Below are positions 34,583-45,655 of a stretch of 64,000 nucleotides of DNA, piece by piece. Numbering within the stretch: the stretch's first letter is position 1; every line of letters begins with the position of its first letter. This DNA is from Hypomyces perniciosus (Eukaryota > Ascomycota > Sordariomycetes > Hypocreales > Hypocreaceae): contig SPDT01000010.1 of assembly GCA_008477525.1 (NCBI GenBank), forward strand, positions 248,001 through 312,000, written 5' to 3'. The translations under genes were made by a program, and so were the position numbers. The notes beneath the pieces were generated by a model. The model saw only the letters and a program-made list of their open reading frames with translations, searched no databases and was not told the DNA's origin.

Positions 34583-37500
34583 ATGCGGCGATTTACAACC
34601 ACTGCCAGCGCTAAAAACTCAAACGAGGTGCGGCTCCCGATGGGGCATACAACAACGCCTCCGCGTCGCCCTCGACATGCTGCCATGAGAGACGACGGAG
34701 GAAGCGATGATCACAGAGAACGGGCTCGAACTGGCAGAGGAGTAGCATCCTCGGATCGACCAGGCTCTCCTCCCCACGGGCCCCGTCATAGCACAGACAG
34801 TAGGGCTCGCCATCGCCATTCAAGAGAGCCCGCAGCACACGAGCACCACCGCTCAAGAGGCCGCAGTAGAGATCAAGCAAGGCGAGGTCTGCCCACGTCT
34901 TCGCGTCAACCTGCTGAGCCGGAGGACTTGATCCCTCGATACCGTGAGAATAAAGCGCGTCCCTCCGAGCCAGAAACCAGAGCAGGCCGGCATAGCCGTA
35001 GCCGTGAACGTGGGGGGCCCGGGTCGCCATCGTCGGCCAAACGACACAGGAGTCGAAGCCGCAGTCGCTCGCCGAGCTCGTCCCATCGGAAACGGCCCAA
35101 GAAAGCGCACAGTCCATCCCGGCGCGATCGAGATCACGGTTCCAAGTCTGATTCGAAAAGACGAAGACGTCACTCCCCTCACGACCGACGAGATTCCTCA
35201 CCGCGTCGCCATCGCTCCTCGCACAAGTCGCCGATTCGCTCGGAAGATACTCGACATCATTCGAAACGAAGATCTTTGTCCAGGTCTCCCACGAGGTCCG
35301 AGACTGGGACAGGTCACGGCGGACGCGACTCACGACATCACAGATCTGACGCACCTCGTCGTACGTCGCAGAGTGGGTCGTCGCCAGCTGTTGAAAACCG
35401 ACGGCCATCTCTGGGTCATCAAGGACCTCCCCCCCGTCACGTAAGCCACCTTGGCCCGACAGCTGGCACAGCAGCTGGCACGGCAGCTAGCAAACAGCTG
35501 AGGGAAGACCTGGACCGCCGGCCCTCTCACCCAAACAAAGCACCCCGATCTCCTAAAGCCCACCGAGATCGAAAGCGTGGAGAAGAATTTGCTGAACCTA
35601 CCTATTCTTCACGGTCAGACATTGACGACGATATGACATCTCGCAGCAGCTATCGAGGAGGCTATAACCCCGCATACCCGCCGCATCATGGAAACGACCC
35701 TCATGGATTTTCTCAGTCACCACCGCATCCAGGCTCCTACCACAACTCACCATCCCCATCTCCCTTCCCACCAGCGCGTCCCGGGTGGGGTGGGCACCAA
35801 TACTCGCCTCCCCAGCAGTAAGTTAGAAATGTACTCTGTCTCGAATGTGCCACTAACAAGGACAGGCAATACCAGTCACAATACCACCATGGAGGTGGGA
35901 ACTACGGTCCTCCAAATGGGCCGCCAACTGGCCCACAAGGTCACTATCATATGAACCCTTCACATTCCCCGCCCTATGCGGCACCAACTGGTCCTCAGGG
36001 TGGCTTTCGAGGCGGGCATCGAGGGGGCGGGTTTCGGGGGGCATCTTTTCCGAATCGCGGTGGTTATCGTGGCTCAAACTTTAAGAGCGCGCCTCGAAAC
36101 ACTGGGAATCAGAACCCACAGCCTCGAGGCAATAACTACCCTTCTGAGGAAGATAACAACAGGCGTCCAAGTGCCTCGAATGCACAGAACGATGCCACTG
36201 AGGGTAATGATGAATCCAAAGATTCAAGCGGTGATGCGTTAGGACGTCAGAATAGCGTTAATGCAGCAGATGCCAACAACAGAGAGAAGACGGACGAAAC
36301 TAATGATAATCCTTCAGTGCAGCCTCCACCTTCTAAACCTAGTTCAGGTTCCGCAAAGTTCAGTTTTGCTTTCAAACCTTCGTCAAAGCCAACACCCACT
36401 GGTCCAAAGCCAGAGATCTCTCAGAAATTCAATGCCGCTCCTCAAAGGAAAGAACCAGCGCAGAGCGATAACCATGATCGAGAACCTCCTCCTAGCGCCC
36501 CAACAGAGCCCTCATCGGCACGCTCTCGGCGCGAGTTTAAGAACCCACCGCCCGAAGGTCCGAAGATGGCTCCCAGAACACGCAAGGTGATGAAGCTCGT
36601 GAGGAGACCAAAACCTCGACCGACACTCCCCGCCGACTTAGTCGCGTCTGAGTCCGTCTTCTTCAGGAAACCAGGAAACGAATCCGTCGTCGGCTCGGGT
36701 ACGTACGGAAAGGTTTTCAAGGGACTGAACGTCTACACAAAAGGGCTCGTGGCTCTGAAGCGGATCCGTATGGAAGGCGAACGAGATGGCTTTCCGGTGA
36801 CCGCAGTGCGAGAAATCAAACTACTACAATCCCTGAGGCATACGAATATCGTCAATCTTCAGGAAGTCATGGTTGAGAAGAACGATTGCTTCATGGTCTT
36901 TGAGTACCTCTCTCATGATCTTACAGGTTTGTTGAACCATCCTTCATTCAGTCTGCATCCAGCACAAAAGAAGCATCTGGCCAAACAACTATTTGAGGGT
37001 CTGGATTATTTGCATGAACGAGGCGTGCTCCATCGGGATATTAAAGCTGCCAATATTCTGGTCAGCAGCGAGGGGATACTCAAATTGGCAGATTTTGGTC
37101 TTGCTCGTTTCTACGCAAAACGACACCAGCTGGATTACACCAATCGAGTTATCACAATATGGTATCGCTCACCGGAGCTACTCCTCGGAGAAACCAAGTA
37201 CACTGCTGCGGTCGATGTCTGGAGCGCCGCATGCGTGATGGTTGAGATTTTTACTCGACATGCTATCTTTGCTGGAGATGGAACTGAGCTCAGCCAACTG
37301 GAGAAAATATACAATATCCTGGGAACACCTAATCGTCAAGACTGGCCCGGCCTCACCGATATGGCCTGGTTCGAGCTACTTCGACCGACCGCGAAACGCA
37401 AGAACGTCTTCGCAGAAAAGTATCAGGACAAGGTATCTGCAGCAGCCTTTGACCTTTTGGCTACCATGTTTTGCTATGACCCGGCCAAGCGACCCACTGC

Positions 37501-37861
37501 TGCAACTGTCTTGCAACACCCATATTTCACCACCGAAGAGCCGCTGCCCAAGCAAGCAGTAGAGTAAGTACATCTTCATTACAGATGAGGCAGATGACTT
37601 CAGATAAGCTAACTATGACACAAAAGGCTGGTAGATATTGGCGGTGATTGGCACGAGTTTGAGTCCAAGGCCTTGCGGAAAGAAAACGAACGCCGAGACC
37701 GCGAGGCTCGAAGAGCTGCAAAGGAAAATTCTCGGGAGAAAGACAAGAAGCGCGTTCCTGAGTCGCATGATCGCGAAAGGAGTGCCAAGAGAGTCCAGCT
37801 CGATCAGAAACAGGTCGCAGAACATGGTGGAGGTGCTGGATCAGCACCAGCCAAAGAATAA
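34583..37861 (+). CDS. CTK1: Ctk1-like catalytic subunit of RNA Pol II CTD kinase (CDK12 type)
   Basis: Cyclin-dependent kinase that phosphorylates Ser2 of the Pol II C-terminal repeats during elongation. Three exons, 34583-35817, 35866-37563 and 37627-37861, give 1055 aa; introns are 48 and 63 nt. The first 650 residues are disordered: an RS/SR-rich, His/Arg-rich part, as in CDK12, then a Gly/Arg/Asn-rich part (GGFRGGHRGGGFRG). The kinase domain begins with GSGTYGKV near residue 687. The cyclin helix is PVTAVRE, the catalytic loop HRDIKAAN near 800, DFG near 821, and the T-loop YTNRVITIWYRSPE, with the expected activating Thr. The C-terminal tail is charged (NERRDREARRAAKENSREKD). The exact start is uncertain because the N-terminus is low-complexity. 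A 265-codon reverse frame here is a shadow of the RS repeats. Confidence 0.93.
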
Positions 37862-38557
37862 GGCGGCTGTACGCACCATGGGTTCTCTGTGTTGGGAGTA
37901 TCCTGTTTAATCTTGGGGTGGCATTTAAAAACGGCTACACAACGAGGGAAGCATGGAAGAGGAAGCTGTCGAGTGCAGCATGGCGCCGTGTCTGTGATAT
38001 CACTTCCCCCATCTGAGAGGTGTTTGAGGGTATATCAATCATCTGGCGTTTCGCGGAACGTGGAAAGCACCAGGAAAATCTGGCATTTGCATGGCGGGAT
38101 GATTTCGTGTGTACTTTTATATAACGTGTCGGAGGCAAGGTAGAGAGTGTCCTACATGACTAATACCAAAACTACTGTGATGAAGCAGCACTTCTGTTCC
38201 TGCATTCATTTCCCAAGGCATCGTTGCTGAGTTGTGCCTGTAAATGAAAGTCTTGTCATGTCTCTTTTACTTGGACTATCTGGATATCGATGCTGCGAGA
38301 GACTTAACCTGTTTGTAGCTATGACGTGACTCCACGATTTCGCAAACGATACATGTTGTGGCCCATCAACACTCCCACTAGGACAATGGATAACTTTTTT
38401 GCGCCATGTACATGAAAACGTCCGAGAATGGTATCAAATTTCGTTAAAAAAAAGCAAATTGCAAAAACCTCAGGCAAACCAGTACCATGAATGTCAAGAT
38501 GGGTTGTCAATGCTTCTATCGGCTCTTTGATAAGAAGTGCTTCATTAGCATCTTGTC
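37862..38557. other. Convergent spacer after CTK1
   Basis: This is the 3' flank of two convergent genes. I see no gene or structured element. Confidence 0.6.
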
Positions 38558-40057
38558 TCACTCACTCTCGAGGCATTTCCCTTTCAGATCCGTCGTCTTC
38601 AAGAGTTCGCGGAGGCTCCCCTCAGCAAGACCTTTTGTCTGGGTCGATGCAGTGGATGCCCGCCAGGGTATCCAGCCATTGATGATGGAAAGAATGCCAC
38701 CGCCTGCAGCGTCTGCCCCCATGGGCGTGATGGCTCCCTTTGCAACAGAAAGACCCAGATGTTTTGGCGGAGCGTGGCCTCCCTTACGTGTGCTGGCGGA
38801 ACGACGCTCCTCATGCGGCTCTACTGGAGTGGTGCGGATTTCGAGCTGGCTTGTTGACTCTTGTGGGAGGGCTGGCTCACTGACAAGGCTGGTGGCGGAT
38901 GCGCGTGGAGCAGACGAGTCTACCGAAGGGGAGCTATGTCTTGCGGCATCGATGAGAGCCAGTGATGATGCTGACTTCTTTGGCGTCACTGGTGACTTCG
39001 ATGGCGACCTATCTTGCTGTGAGTTCCTTCGTTCTGGTGTCCCTCGAGAAGAGTTGCTGGGCGATGTATGTCCCGACTCTTTTCTTGAAGCGCGGCCACG
39101 AACTTCATCAGCGAGTTCCGCCGCGGTCTTTTTCTTGCCTGACCTTTCGTCTTCTGAGGACCGACTGGACGACATGATGGTCTCCAGGGTTCCCATGGCC
39201 CTGCTGTTACGCCGAGTCATGCGTCTTCTTTTGTGGCTTGAGGCGCCGACACTTCGTTCGTCCTCGGACGGCACTGCCTGTAGAGTCGGGCCATGGGCAT
39301 CATTGGGTTGTGATGATATGGTCAGGAAGGAAGCTCCAGATCCGTGAGGAGAATAGTGGACCTCGTACTGATTGCTCAAGGAGTACCTCGACCTCGCGCA
39401 GATCTCTGCAATCCTGTCTAGGTCGGCATTGATGTCATTAGCGACGCCACCACTCTGGGCTTCCATGTTGGCCAGGAAGCTCTTGAAGCTGAAGGCCTCG
39501 ATGGGAGGCAGACGAGTCTCATCTTCGGCACGGCCGTTGACTGGCTTCTTCCCACGAGCCAGTACCATGGTGTTTAACACTCCGCTTCCCGCGGACACGA
39601 ATTTGCTGGTGAATGGCAGACCGCGAGTGGCGCCGGCAGCAGGGTGACCACCGTGGGAACCGGCGATGGATACGGCCCCGCTGTGGACAACAGCGCCCCG
39701 GGTTGAGCTCGTCGGGCGACTTGTTGGCAATGGAGGATAGTAACTTCGAACGATGACGGGCTCCGAGTAGGTGCTGCTCTGGGCACCGGTCGACTTGGCG
39801 TATTGATGACGGCTTGGGTAATGATGATTGAGCTCCCGCAAGGCTGTTGTGCGGTATTCTACAGTCGAACCATCGACAGGGATCGGCTTGCCCTCAGCAA
39901 CGGAGGGGGCGAGGCTCGTCGAGGACGGATTGGGCTGAATGGATCGTCGAAAGGAGAAGGGAAAGGAACTGCCAGTGGCAGAACGGGGAGGAGATGTGGC
40001 GGACGGTGGGTGAGATTGGTGAGACGGAGGTTGAGGATCGGAGGTGGGTAAAGGCAT
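38558..40057 (-). CDS. Conserved fungal Ser-rich protein of unknown function
   Basis: An intronless 499-aa protein. I cannot assign a function. Most of it is disordered and rich in Ser, Pro, Thr and Arg. One ordered block stands out near residues 190-250: LPPIEAFSFKSFLANMEAQ, then DINADLDRIAEICARSRYSL and SNQYEVHYSPHGSG. I believe this block is strongly conserved across filamentous ascomycetes, from memory of similar hypothetical proteins. A basic patch KRRRMTRR follows and could be a nuclear localisation signal. Many SP/TP sites (RSPSKSPVTPKK) suggest phosphorylation. A short Trp-containing helix (ILSIINGWIPWRAS) lies near the C-terminus. The reverse-strand frame at 38487-39347 is a shadow. 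Confidence 0.8.
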   Translation of the reverse strand: MPLPTSDPQPPSHQSHPPSATSPPRSATGSSFPFSFRRSIQPNPSSTSLAPSVAEGKPIPVDGSTVEYRTTALRELNHHYPSRHQYAKSTGAQSSTYSEPVIVRSYYPPLPTSRPTSSTRGAVVHSGAVSIAGSHGGHPAAGATRGLPFTSKFVSAGSGVLNTMVLARGKKPVNGRAEDETRLPPIEAFSFKSFLANMEAQSGGVANDINADLDRIAEICARSRYSLSNQYEVHYSPHGSGASFLTISSQPNDAHGPTLQAVPSEDERSVGASSHKRRRMTRRNSRAMGTLETIMSSSRSSEDERSGKKKTAAELADEVRGRASRKESGHTSPSNSSRGTPERRNSQQDRSPSKSPVTPKKSASSLALIDAARHSSPSVDSSAPRASATSLVSEPALPQESTSQLEIRTTPVEPHEERRSASTRKGGHAPPKHLGLSVAKGAITPMGADAAGGGILSIINGWIPWRASTASTQTKGLAEGSLRELLKTTDLKGKCLESE

Positions 40058-41719
40058 GACGAATTCTGTGAAGCGTATAGGTGGTTAAATATAAATATAT
40101 GTATGTGTGCTGGAGACGTATAAGGGTGTCGCCTGCGATCCCTTGGGGGCCTTCAGCAGCACATCGGGAACGGTGACTGGACAACAGCAACAACATGCAC
40201 TCCGCAGCTCCGTGAGCTCAATTCATGCTCGCAGGGACTGTCGTGTCGTTGTCTGGCAAGGTCCCCGGCCCTTGGGTGAAGATGGGGTGGTGAAGATACG
40301 TGGTAGGGTCCGAGGGTCTGAGGGCCTCCTCGCTGGTGGCACGACAGAAGCGACCACGCGGGTACTTGGAGGACGGTAACTCGTCAGTGGGGTCTCACGA
40401 CTGAATGCAAGGCTTTTTGGACTGAGACTGTCTCGTAGGCAATGTAGATGGTATGTACGAAGTACGAAGTATGTATGTATGTACTCCGTCGGCAGGTAAC
40501 AATATGTGATGTGCGTTAATGAGCAGGGGACAGGCAGAGAGATACTGGAGGCGAGCCGGACTGAGACGGGCACGCCGAGTACCTGTCTGCCTGTGTTAAT
40601 CCGTACTGTACGGAGTACAAGACGAAGACGAATAGAGAGGCGAGGAGAGGCGAGGAGAGACGTCAAGGGAGAGAAAATTGCTGTGTGGGCGGAGCTGCGC
40701 AAGTGCGGCGCCGTTACGAAGCTGCAGGACTGTCGTGGCCCATTGAAGCGCCAACCAACCGCTCCTTCAGGGCGTCGAGTGATGAGTCTCGCTCTCTGTT
40801 GATCCAAACAGAGCGAGAAGAGGCATGCGGTTGCTGTCTGCCGGCTGGCTGATGTATGTACGAGGAGCAATCCCTGTCGATAGTTGATGGCGTGTGTCCC
40901 GCGGATTGGTTGAATTGAACGGCGGGGAAACATTGGGTGTTTCTCGACGTGGTCAACCGGCCTTTTTGGCCAATGATGCACCGAAGAAAACATACCCTAT
41001 AATAATCGCACCGCTAACGAAAAAAAAGCTGGGAGAAATCCATGGCACGGGCTGGCTGGACTGGAGTAATATTTGATGATATTGTAGATACTTCGTAATT
41101 GTATGTATATTGGGTGGCAACCCGATCTACGCCTCAGATGCAAAGAACTGGCACATTCTCTCATTGATGAACCAGCTTAGCTGCAGCTGGGATCAGTACG
41201 CGGGAATCTACCCAATCGAGGCGGCACAAGCCATACACGATCTGAATGGGTGACCCTGACCTTGGCAACAGGCAGTAATATGCATTATACACATCTGACG
41301 CCATCATTCAGAGATAGGCGAGCCGAGGTCCTCCAATTGATGAGTATCTGTTGAGACTGTTGAGACTGTTGAGAGACAACGCCCTCTCGCGCACATGGGC
41401 ATGCCCTATCAGCTCTCCAATAAGCAGTGGACCAAAAACGATACGCAGGACGTCAAATCTATCGGCCCGTAGGCATCACAGTTAACTACCCATCATTACT
41501 CGAAGGCAGCAGTTCTGGATAGGTACTGAAACACAAAAAATCGACCTTCAAAACACCTTGGCAGGCGGGGAACCAAGATCATTCTCCGAATACAACACAA
41601 CAAACCCCAATGACATCACATCCCGACTCGCGCCGAACCCTTGCCCTTGTCCAGCTCATTCACAAATCCCCATACCCCAAGCTACTTGCACACGGGCAAA
41701 GAAGTCTGCCGCATGCCCC
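40058..41719. other. Spacer with microsatellite-like and palindromic motifs
   Basis: No gene is supportable; a 256-codon minus frame at 40223-40993 has unlikely composition. A dense cluster at about 40453-40491 combines GTACGAAGTAC, GTATGTATGTA and GTACTCCGT, and GTACTGTACGGAGTAC lies at about 40604-40619. The part next to 40057 is the leader of the Ser-rich protein gene. Confidence 0.5.
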
Positions 41720-42125
41720 TCATGCAGGAGGATGGGCAATAGTTCCGTAGCCCTGCCCGCCGGTCTGCACGTTATCAGAGTAGATTCCTGGTGCGCGACC
41801 CGAGGGATAGCGCCCCTCGTGCGCTTGTTCACGCCGGTCATAATACACGTATTCGACGTAAAAGGCATGTATGTGACCGGGGATGTAGCCGAGGATGGTC
41901 AAGCAGATGTTGATGAACAGGTCTGGCGCGAGTGAGTATATATAGCTTCCGGGATAAGGAATAATTCCATCTACTTACCGACGCCGCATCCTGCAACAGC
42001 CCACACGCCGATGGGAGGGACTAGAAACATGTTAACTGCCGGCTCTCTTCCCTTGGATACCCCACTTGTATCGACTTACAAAGGATGGTGATGAGAACGA
42101 GGATGACAGCTGAGACGACGCCCAT
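41720..42125 (-). CDS. PMP3: Pmp3-type plasma-membrane proteolipid (UPF0057)
   Basis: A small hydrophobic protein of the plasma membrane; in yeast, loss of Pmp3 changes membrane potential and salt tolerance. Three exons, 42125-42080 (46 nt), 42020-41979 (42 nt) and 41922-41720, give 96 aa; introns are 59 and 56 nt. Two membrane helices are visible: VVSAVILVLITILFPPIGVW and DLFINICLTILGYIPGHIHA, joined by a short loop (VAGCGV). The family signature PPIGVW...CG...DL.INI.LT.LGYIPG.IHA is complete. The 96-aa length exceeds the roughly 55 aa of yeast Pmp3 because of a polar Tyr/Gly/His tail (YYDRREQAHEGRYPSG), which I understand to be usual in filamentous fungi. Because its exons are short it is easily missed. 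Confidence 0.93.
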
Positions 42126-45100
42126 GATGGCGGTTGCGGCTTGAGTCTAGAAGTTGAGAGGTAATGCGAAGTAGCGGGTAAGAGTCTTTGGAGGTCGAGG
42201 TACGCGCAACAAACACTGGCTTTGTATCTATGGAGAGGAGAGATCGAGAGGAAGAGTTTACGATAAGACCAAGTTTATTGCTTCTATAGATCTTCTAAAC
42301 CTTATACGGTCATCGATGCGTAACAGGCTTGCGTACACAGCTGGACGCACTAAGGCGTGGTGAATAACAAGCAAGGCTGGTTCATTGCTGCTGTGTTACC
42401 GTGATGCCACCAGAAGGTGGCGTGGAGGGGAATGCATGACGTAGGCGCACGTGCCCATATATCGCAACTTTGTGTGTAAGAATCAATTGCGTTCAAAGAT
42501 TAACCGGTAAAAAGTCAATTGGGAAACTAAGAATCCCACCGGAATCGGTGATTCACGGCTTTGGAGTAGCTCCTTGATAGCTTTATCCGCAAACATCTGA
42601 CAAAGCGTGAAGGAATGGGGTGTCATCCATCTCTGCTACCTTGGGCGGCTTATATGTAGAGGTATGATGGTTTCGGTGAGGGTGTCGTATCTCTTCAAAA
42701 AAGACACTGCCATGAATATTGCGCGGCAAGACGGGTTATGTACCCGGCATGGATATAGTAATTGATCGAAGGGTAACCTTGTCGTCGCCAACTTCAGTGC
42801 CGTTGGAAGCCCCGGATATTTCTATGTACGAAGTACGAGGTATGTTGATATTGTACTTGGTAATACCCACACCCACCCAGCATCAAATCTCAGAGTCCTG
42901 CGAACAAGAGGACTCTGATGCATTTTACTCTACGGAGTACGGAGTACCAACAGGAAACCAACATCTAGACGAATCCCCTCGTCACACCGAGAAAGACGTG
43001 AGGAGAGACAACAATATCTGAATCACAAACTGGTCAAGCTTTTGGCGACCCCTGCGCCACACGCGCTGAAACCCAGAGCAACGGGACCAACCGTTCACTG
43101 GATTCGAAAATTTCAACGACCACGAATCTGCATGCGCCAAGGGTTCTTCTGCAGCGTTGACCCAGATATATATTAAATCACCACCGGCCTCGGTCATAGC
43201 TCTCGTACGATGAGCACATTCTGCTGTCACCTTTACCACTAACTCGTCGTCAGCAAACACTCACGACCAATGCTTAGACTAAAGGGGGTTCTGATGCTGT
43301 TCTGGAAACCCGCTCCCTGGACCAATGATACACTAACAAAAAGGTATCGACCTCGTGGCTGGCCTGAGCTTTAGGGAAGCGCCATGGGGGACACCCTGGT
43401 CATAAAGCCGACCTCCCCGGACACTACCAGGGCTTTGGGTATCAAGCGACGTGCTAATTTGGAGAGCTATCGGTCGACGATGATGAATTGGATCAAGGGC
43501 AAAGGGGAAAAGAAAACAAGGTCATGAGCATGTTTCTGACCGAAATTCTAGGACGTTGTTTTTCATCCCCTATTCTCCCCCCCCGATACTAACTGCTACT
43601 AGCAGTACTACCGGCCCGAGCGAGATGATGACTCGTTCAGAGTCGGTAAGTCAAAAGCCTCCTTTTTGGTGGAAACACCATCTGCGAGGACGGAGAGTCG
43701 AGAGAGGCCACAGAGAGACATCGCAGAGCGGGTAATCCCGACGTCCCGACGGTACGCCTCTCGACAGACTTACTCACTTTGTACCGTACGTGTACGAAGT
43801 AGTATTGCTTACTTGTATAAACCCGTTACTCGTACGAGGGAGGGGGAGATGGCTTTTACTTCGTACATGACATGGATTGTGCTTGTGTTTCGAAGGAGCG
43901 AGCTACCTGAATCAAACTACTACTTCTAGGCAGACCGACACCGGGAATGGACGAGTCGAAGAAATATACCCACGACCGCCCTGACAAGCCCCGGCTAGTC
44001 GCATGGGACTCGTCACTGTGTCATGAACAGAACGGACGTTCTGTTTCCCGAAGCCAGTATCGCAGTGATGTCACTTGGCATCATGGTGTGTGGTGGACGA
44101 AACGGCAAGTTGGGAATTGATCCATGAGATGAACTGAAACGCGTAAAGAGGAGCCAGAGGACACGGATCAACAGATGAACGGATCCCTGTTGCCTCCCAA
44201 ATATCAAGCACCGGCACCTTGGTTCGCTTCGGGGGACTTGATCGGGAGTGGATATCATGATGATGCATAATGCGCCGGGCTTGTGCGTCAGGGCAGGTGG
44301 CGGGCTGCTCGTTGATTTGAAGTTATTGTACTCCGTACTCCGTAGCATGTCCCTCGCGTACCCCATGATGCTATTCACAGCGGTGTGTTGTTCATTGTGA
44401 GGTTTGTAGGGAGGCAAGGAGGTAGACTGTCTTGTCTCTTGCTGGGTCAGCATAGCATTGCGAGAGCTTCCCACACCCTAATTGGCTGAGTCCCGGTTTG
44501 ATAGTCAGCATCTACCAACACCATCCGAATATCTTCGCCTATCCGTGTGGTTTTCCTGGTTCTTTGTCGTCACTATTAATAAGTGAGCAACTTGGAGGAC
44601 GACTCGGAAGGCCTGGCGGTTGTCTGCTAGGCACGGAGTACATTGCTGGTGGAGATGCTATGGAGTCTTGTCCAATATTCGCCTATCGACTCAGGCCGAC
44701 GGATTGCAGGAGCCTGGGGTACTATTTTGTACCTCCGCAAAACCTCGTCCTCTCAGGGCTTGGATATGGGATGCGTCGTCAACTTACGGTGTATGTATGA
44801 CTAAGTACGGGGCGAAGCAGTGACAGATGTATTGATCCTCGATGTTGCTTGGATGCCTCAATGCAAGTTCGAGTCTTTGAGCCGCAGTCAGTCAAGTCAG
44901 GGCAGTGTACGAATATCCAGGCCCTCCGACTTGGCGCATGCTGGCGCTTTGTAGCGACCTGGACCCCGTTTAGTGGGACTTCCAGGCTCTCCCCCCAGTC
45001 GCGCCACCTCCATGAAGGCGGTCCAGCAGGAGGTTTAAGCACCCGGATGTTAGTGGTTGCCGGCGGCCTGCGCTGGAACTGCACTGTACTCGTATCGCCA

Positions 45101-45655
45101 ATACCGCTACCCAGCAAATGCGGGCGTTAGCAGCGAGGCACTGGAGCCCCTGTGCGCAGGTACCTGAACTAACACTCAGCACTCCATCGGGGGCTGGCCG
45201 TGAGAAAAGAACCGCTGGAGCCAATTTTCCCGCTCCTCCAGCAGGTCGACTCTTTCAACCATCCCATTCCCTCTTTTTGCAGTCCTGCTCACCTCCTCCT
45301 CAAGCTCGACTGTTGAGGGTGTGTTGTTGCGCATTCTGGCAGGGCGCGGCCAATCTTTTCTATTCACCCTTCATTGTGTGCTCACTTTCTTCTCAGGCCG
45401 CCGACCCGAGCTCAAGCTTTCGCCCCCGGCTTCGTTTTTGCTCGGCACCTCCTGAAGCTTCGTGTTTCAACGCCCTTTCCCGCCGCCCATCAAATATCGA
45501 ACTGGCTGGGTCAGAGGTTGCGACTGCGTGTCTTCTTCCTCTTCTCCCTTCCCGAGTACTCGTTGCGAGTAGACCGACGGCCCCATTTGCGTTGACGCTG
45601 TCGCTTGCTCCTGACAAACGCTCCGTTGCTTCGAGCCGGCCGACCCGTCGCCATC
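42126..45655. other. Long spacer, no supportable gene
   Basis: No gene can be defended over 3.5 kb. The last part (about 45180-45655) is pyrimidine-rich and is probably the promoter and leader of the NRP1-like gene. TACGGAGTA-class motifs are frequent: about 42826, 42930 (tandem GGAGTACGGAGTACC), 43790, 44330 (tandem GTACTCCGTACTCCGTA) and 44634. ACGCGT lies near 44139. Confidence 0.5.

Noticed and set aside
34611..35408. 265-codon reverse frame inside CTK1
   Set aside because: A shadow of the RS/SR-rich repeats; CTK1 in the forward frame explains this DNA.
38487..39347. 286-codon forward frame opposite the Ser-rich protein
   Set aside because: The reverse frame has the ordered conserved block; the forward one is a shadow created by codon bias.
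40223..40993. 256-codon minus-strand open frame
   Set aside because: Runs through the repeat-rich spacer and the leader of the Ser-rich gene; no motif, many rare residue combinations.
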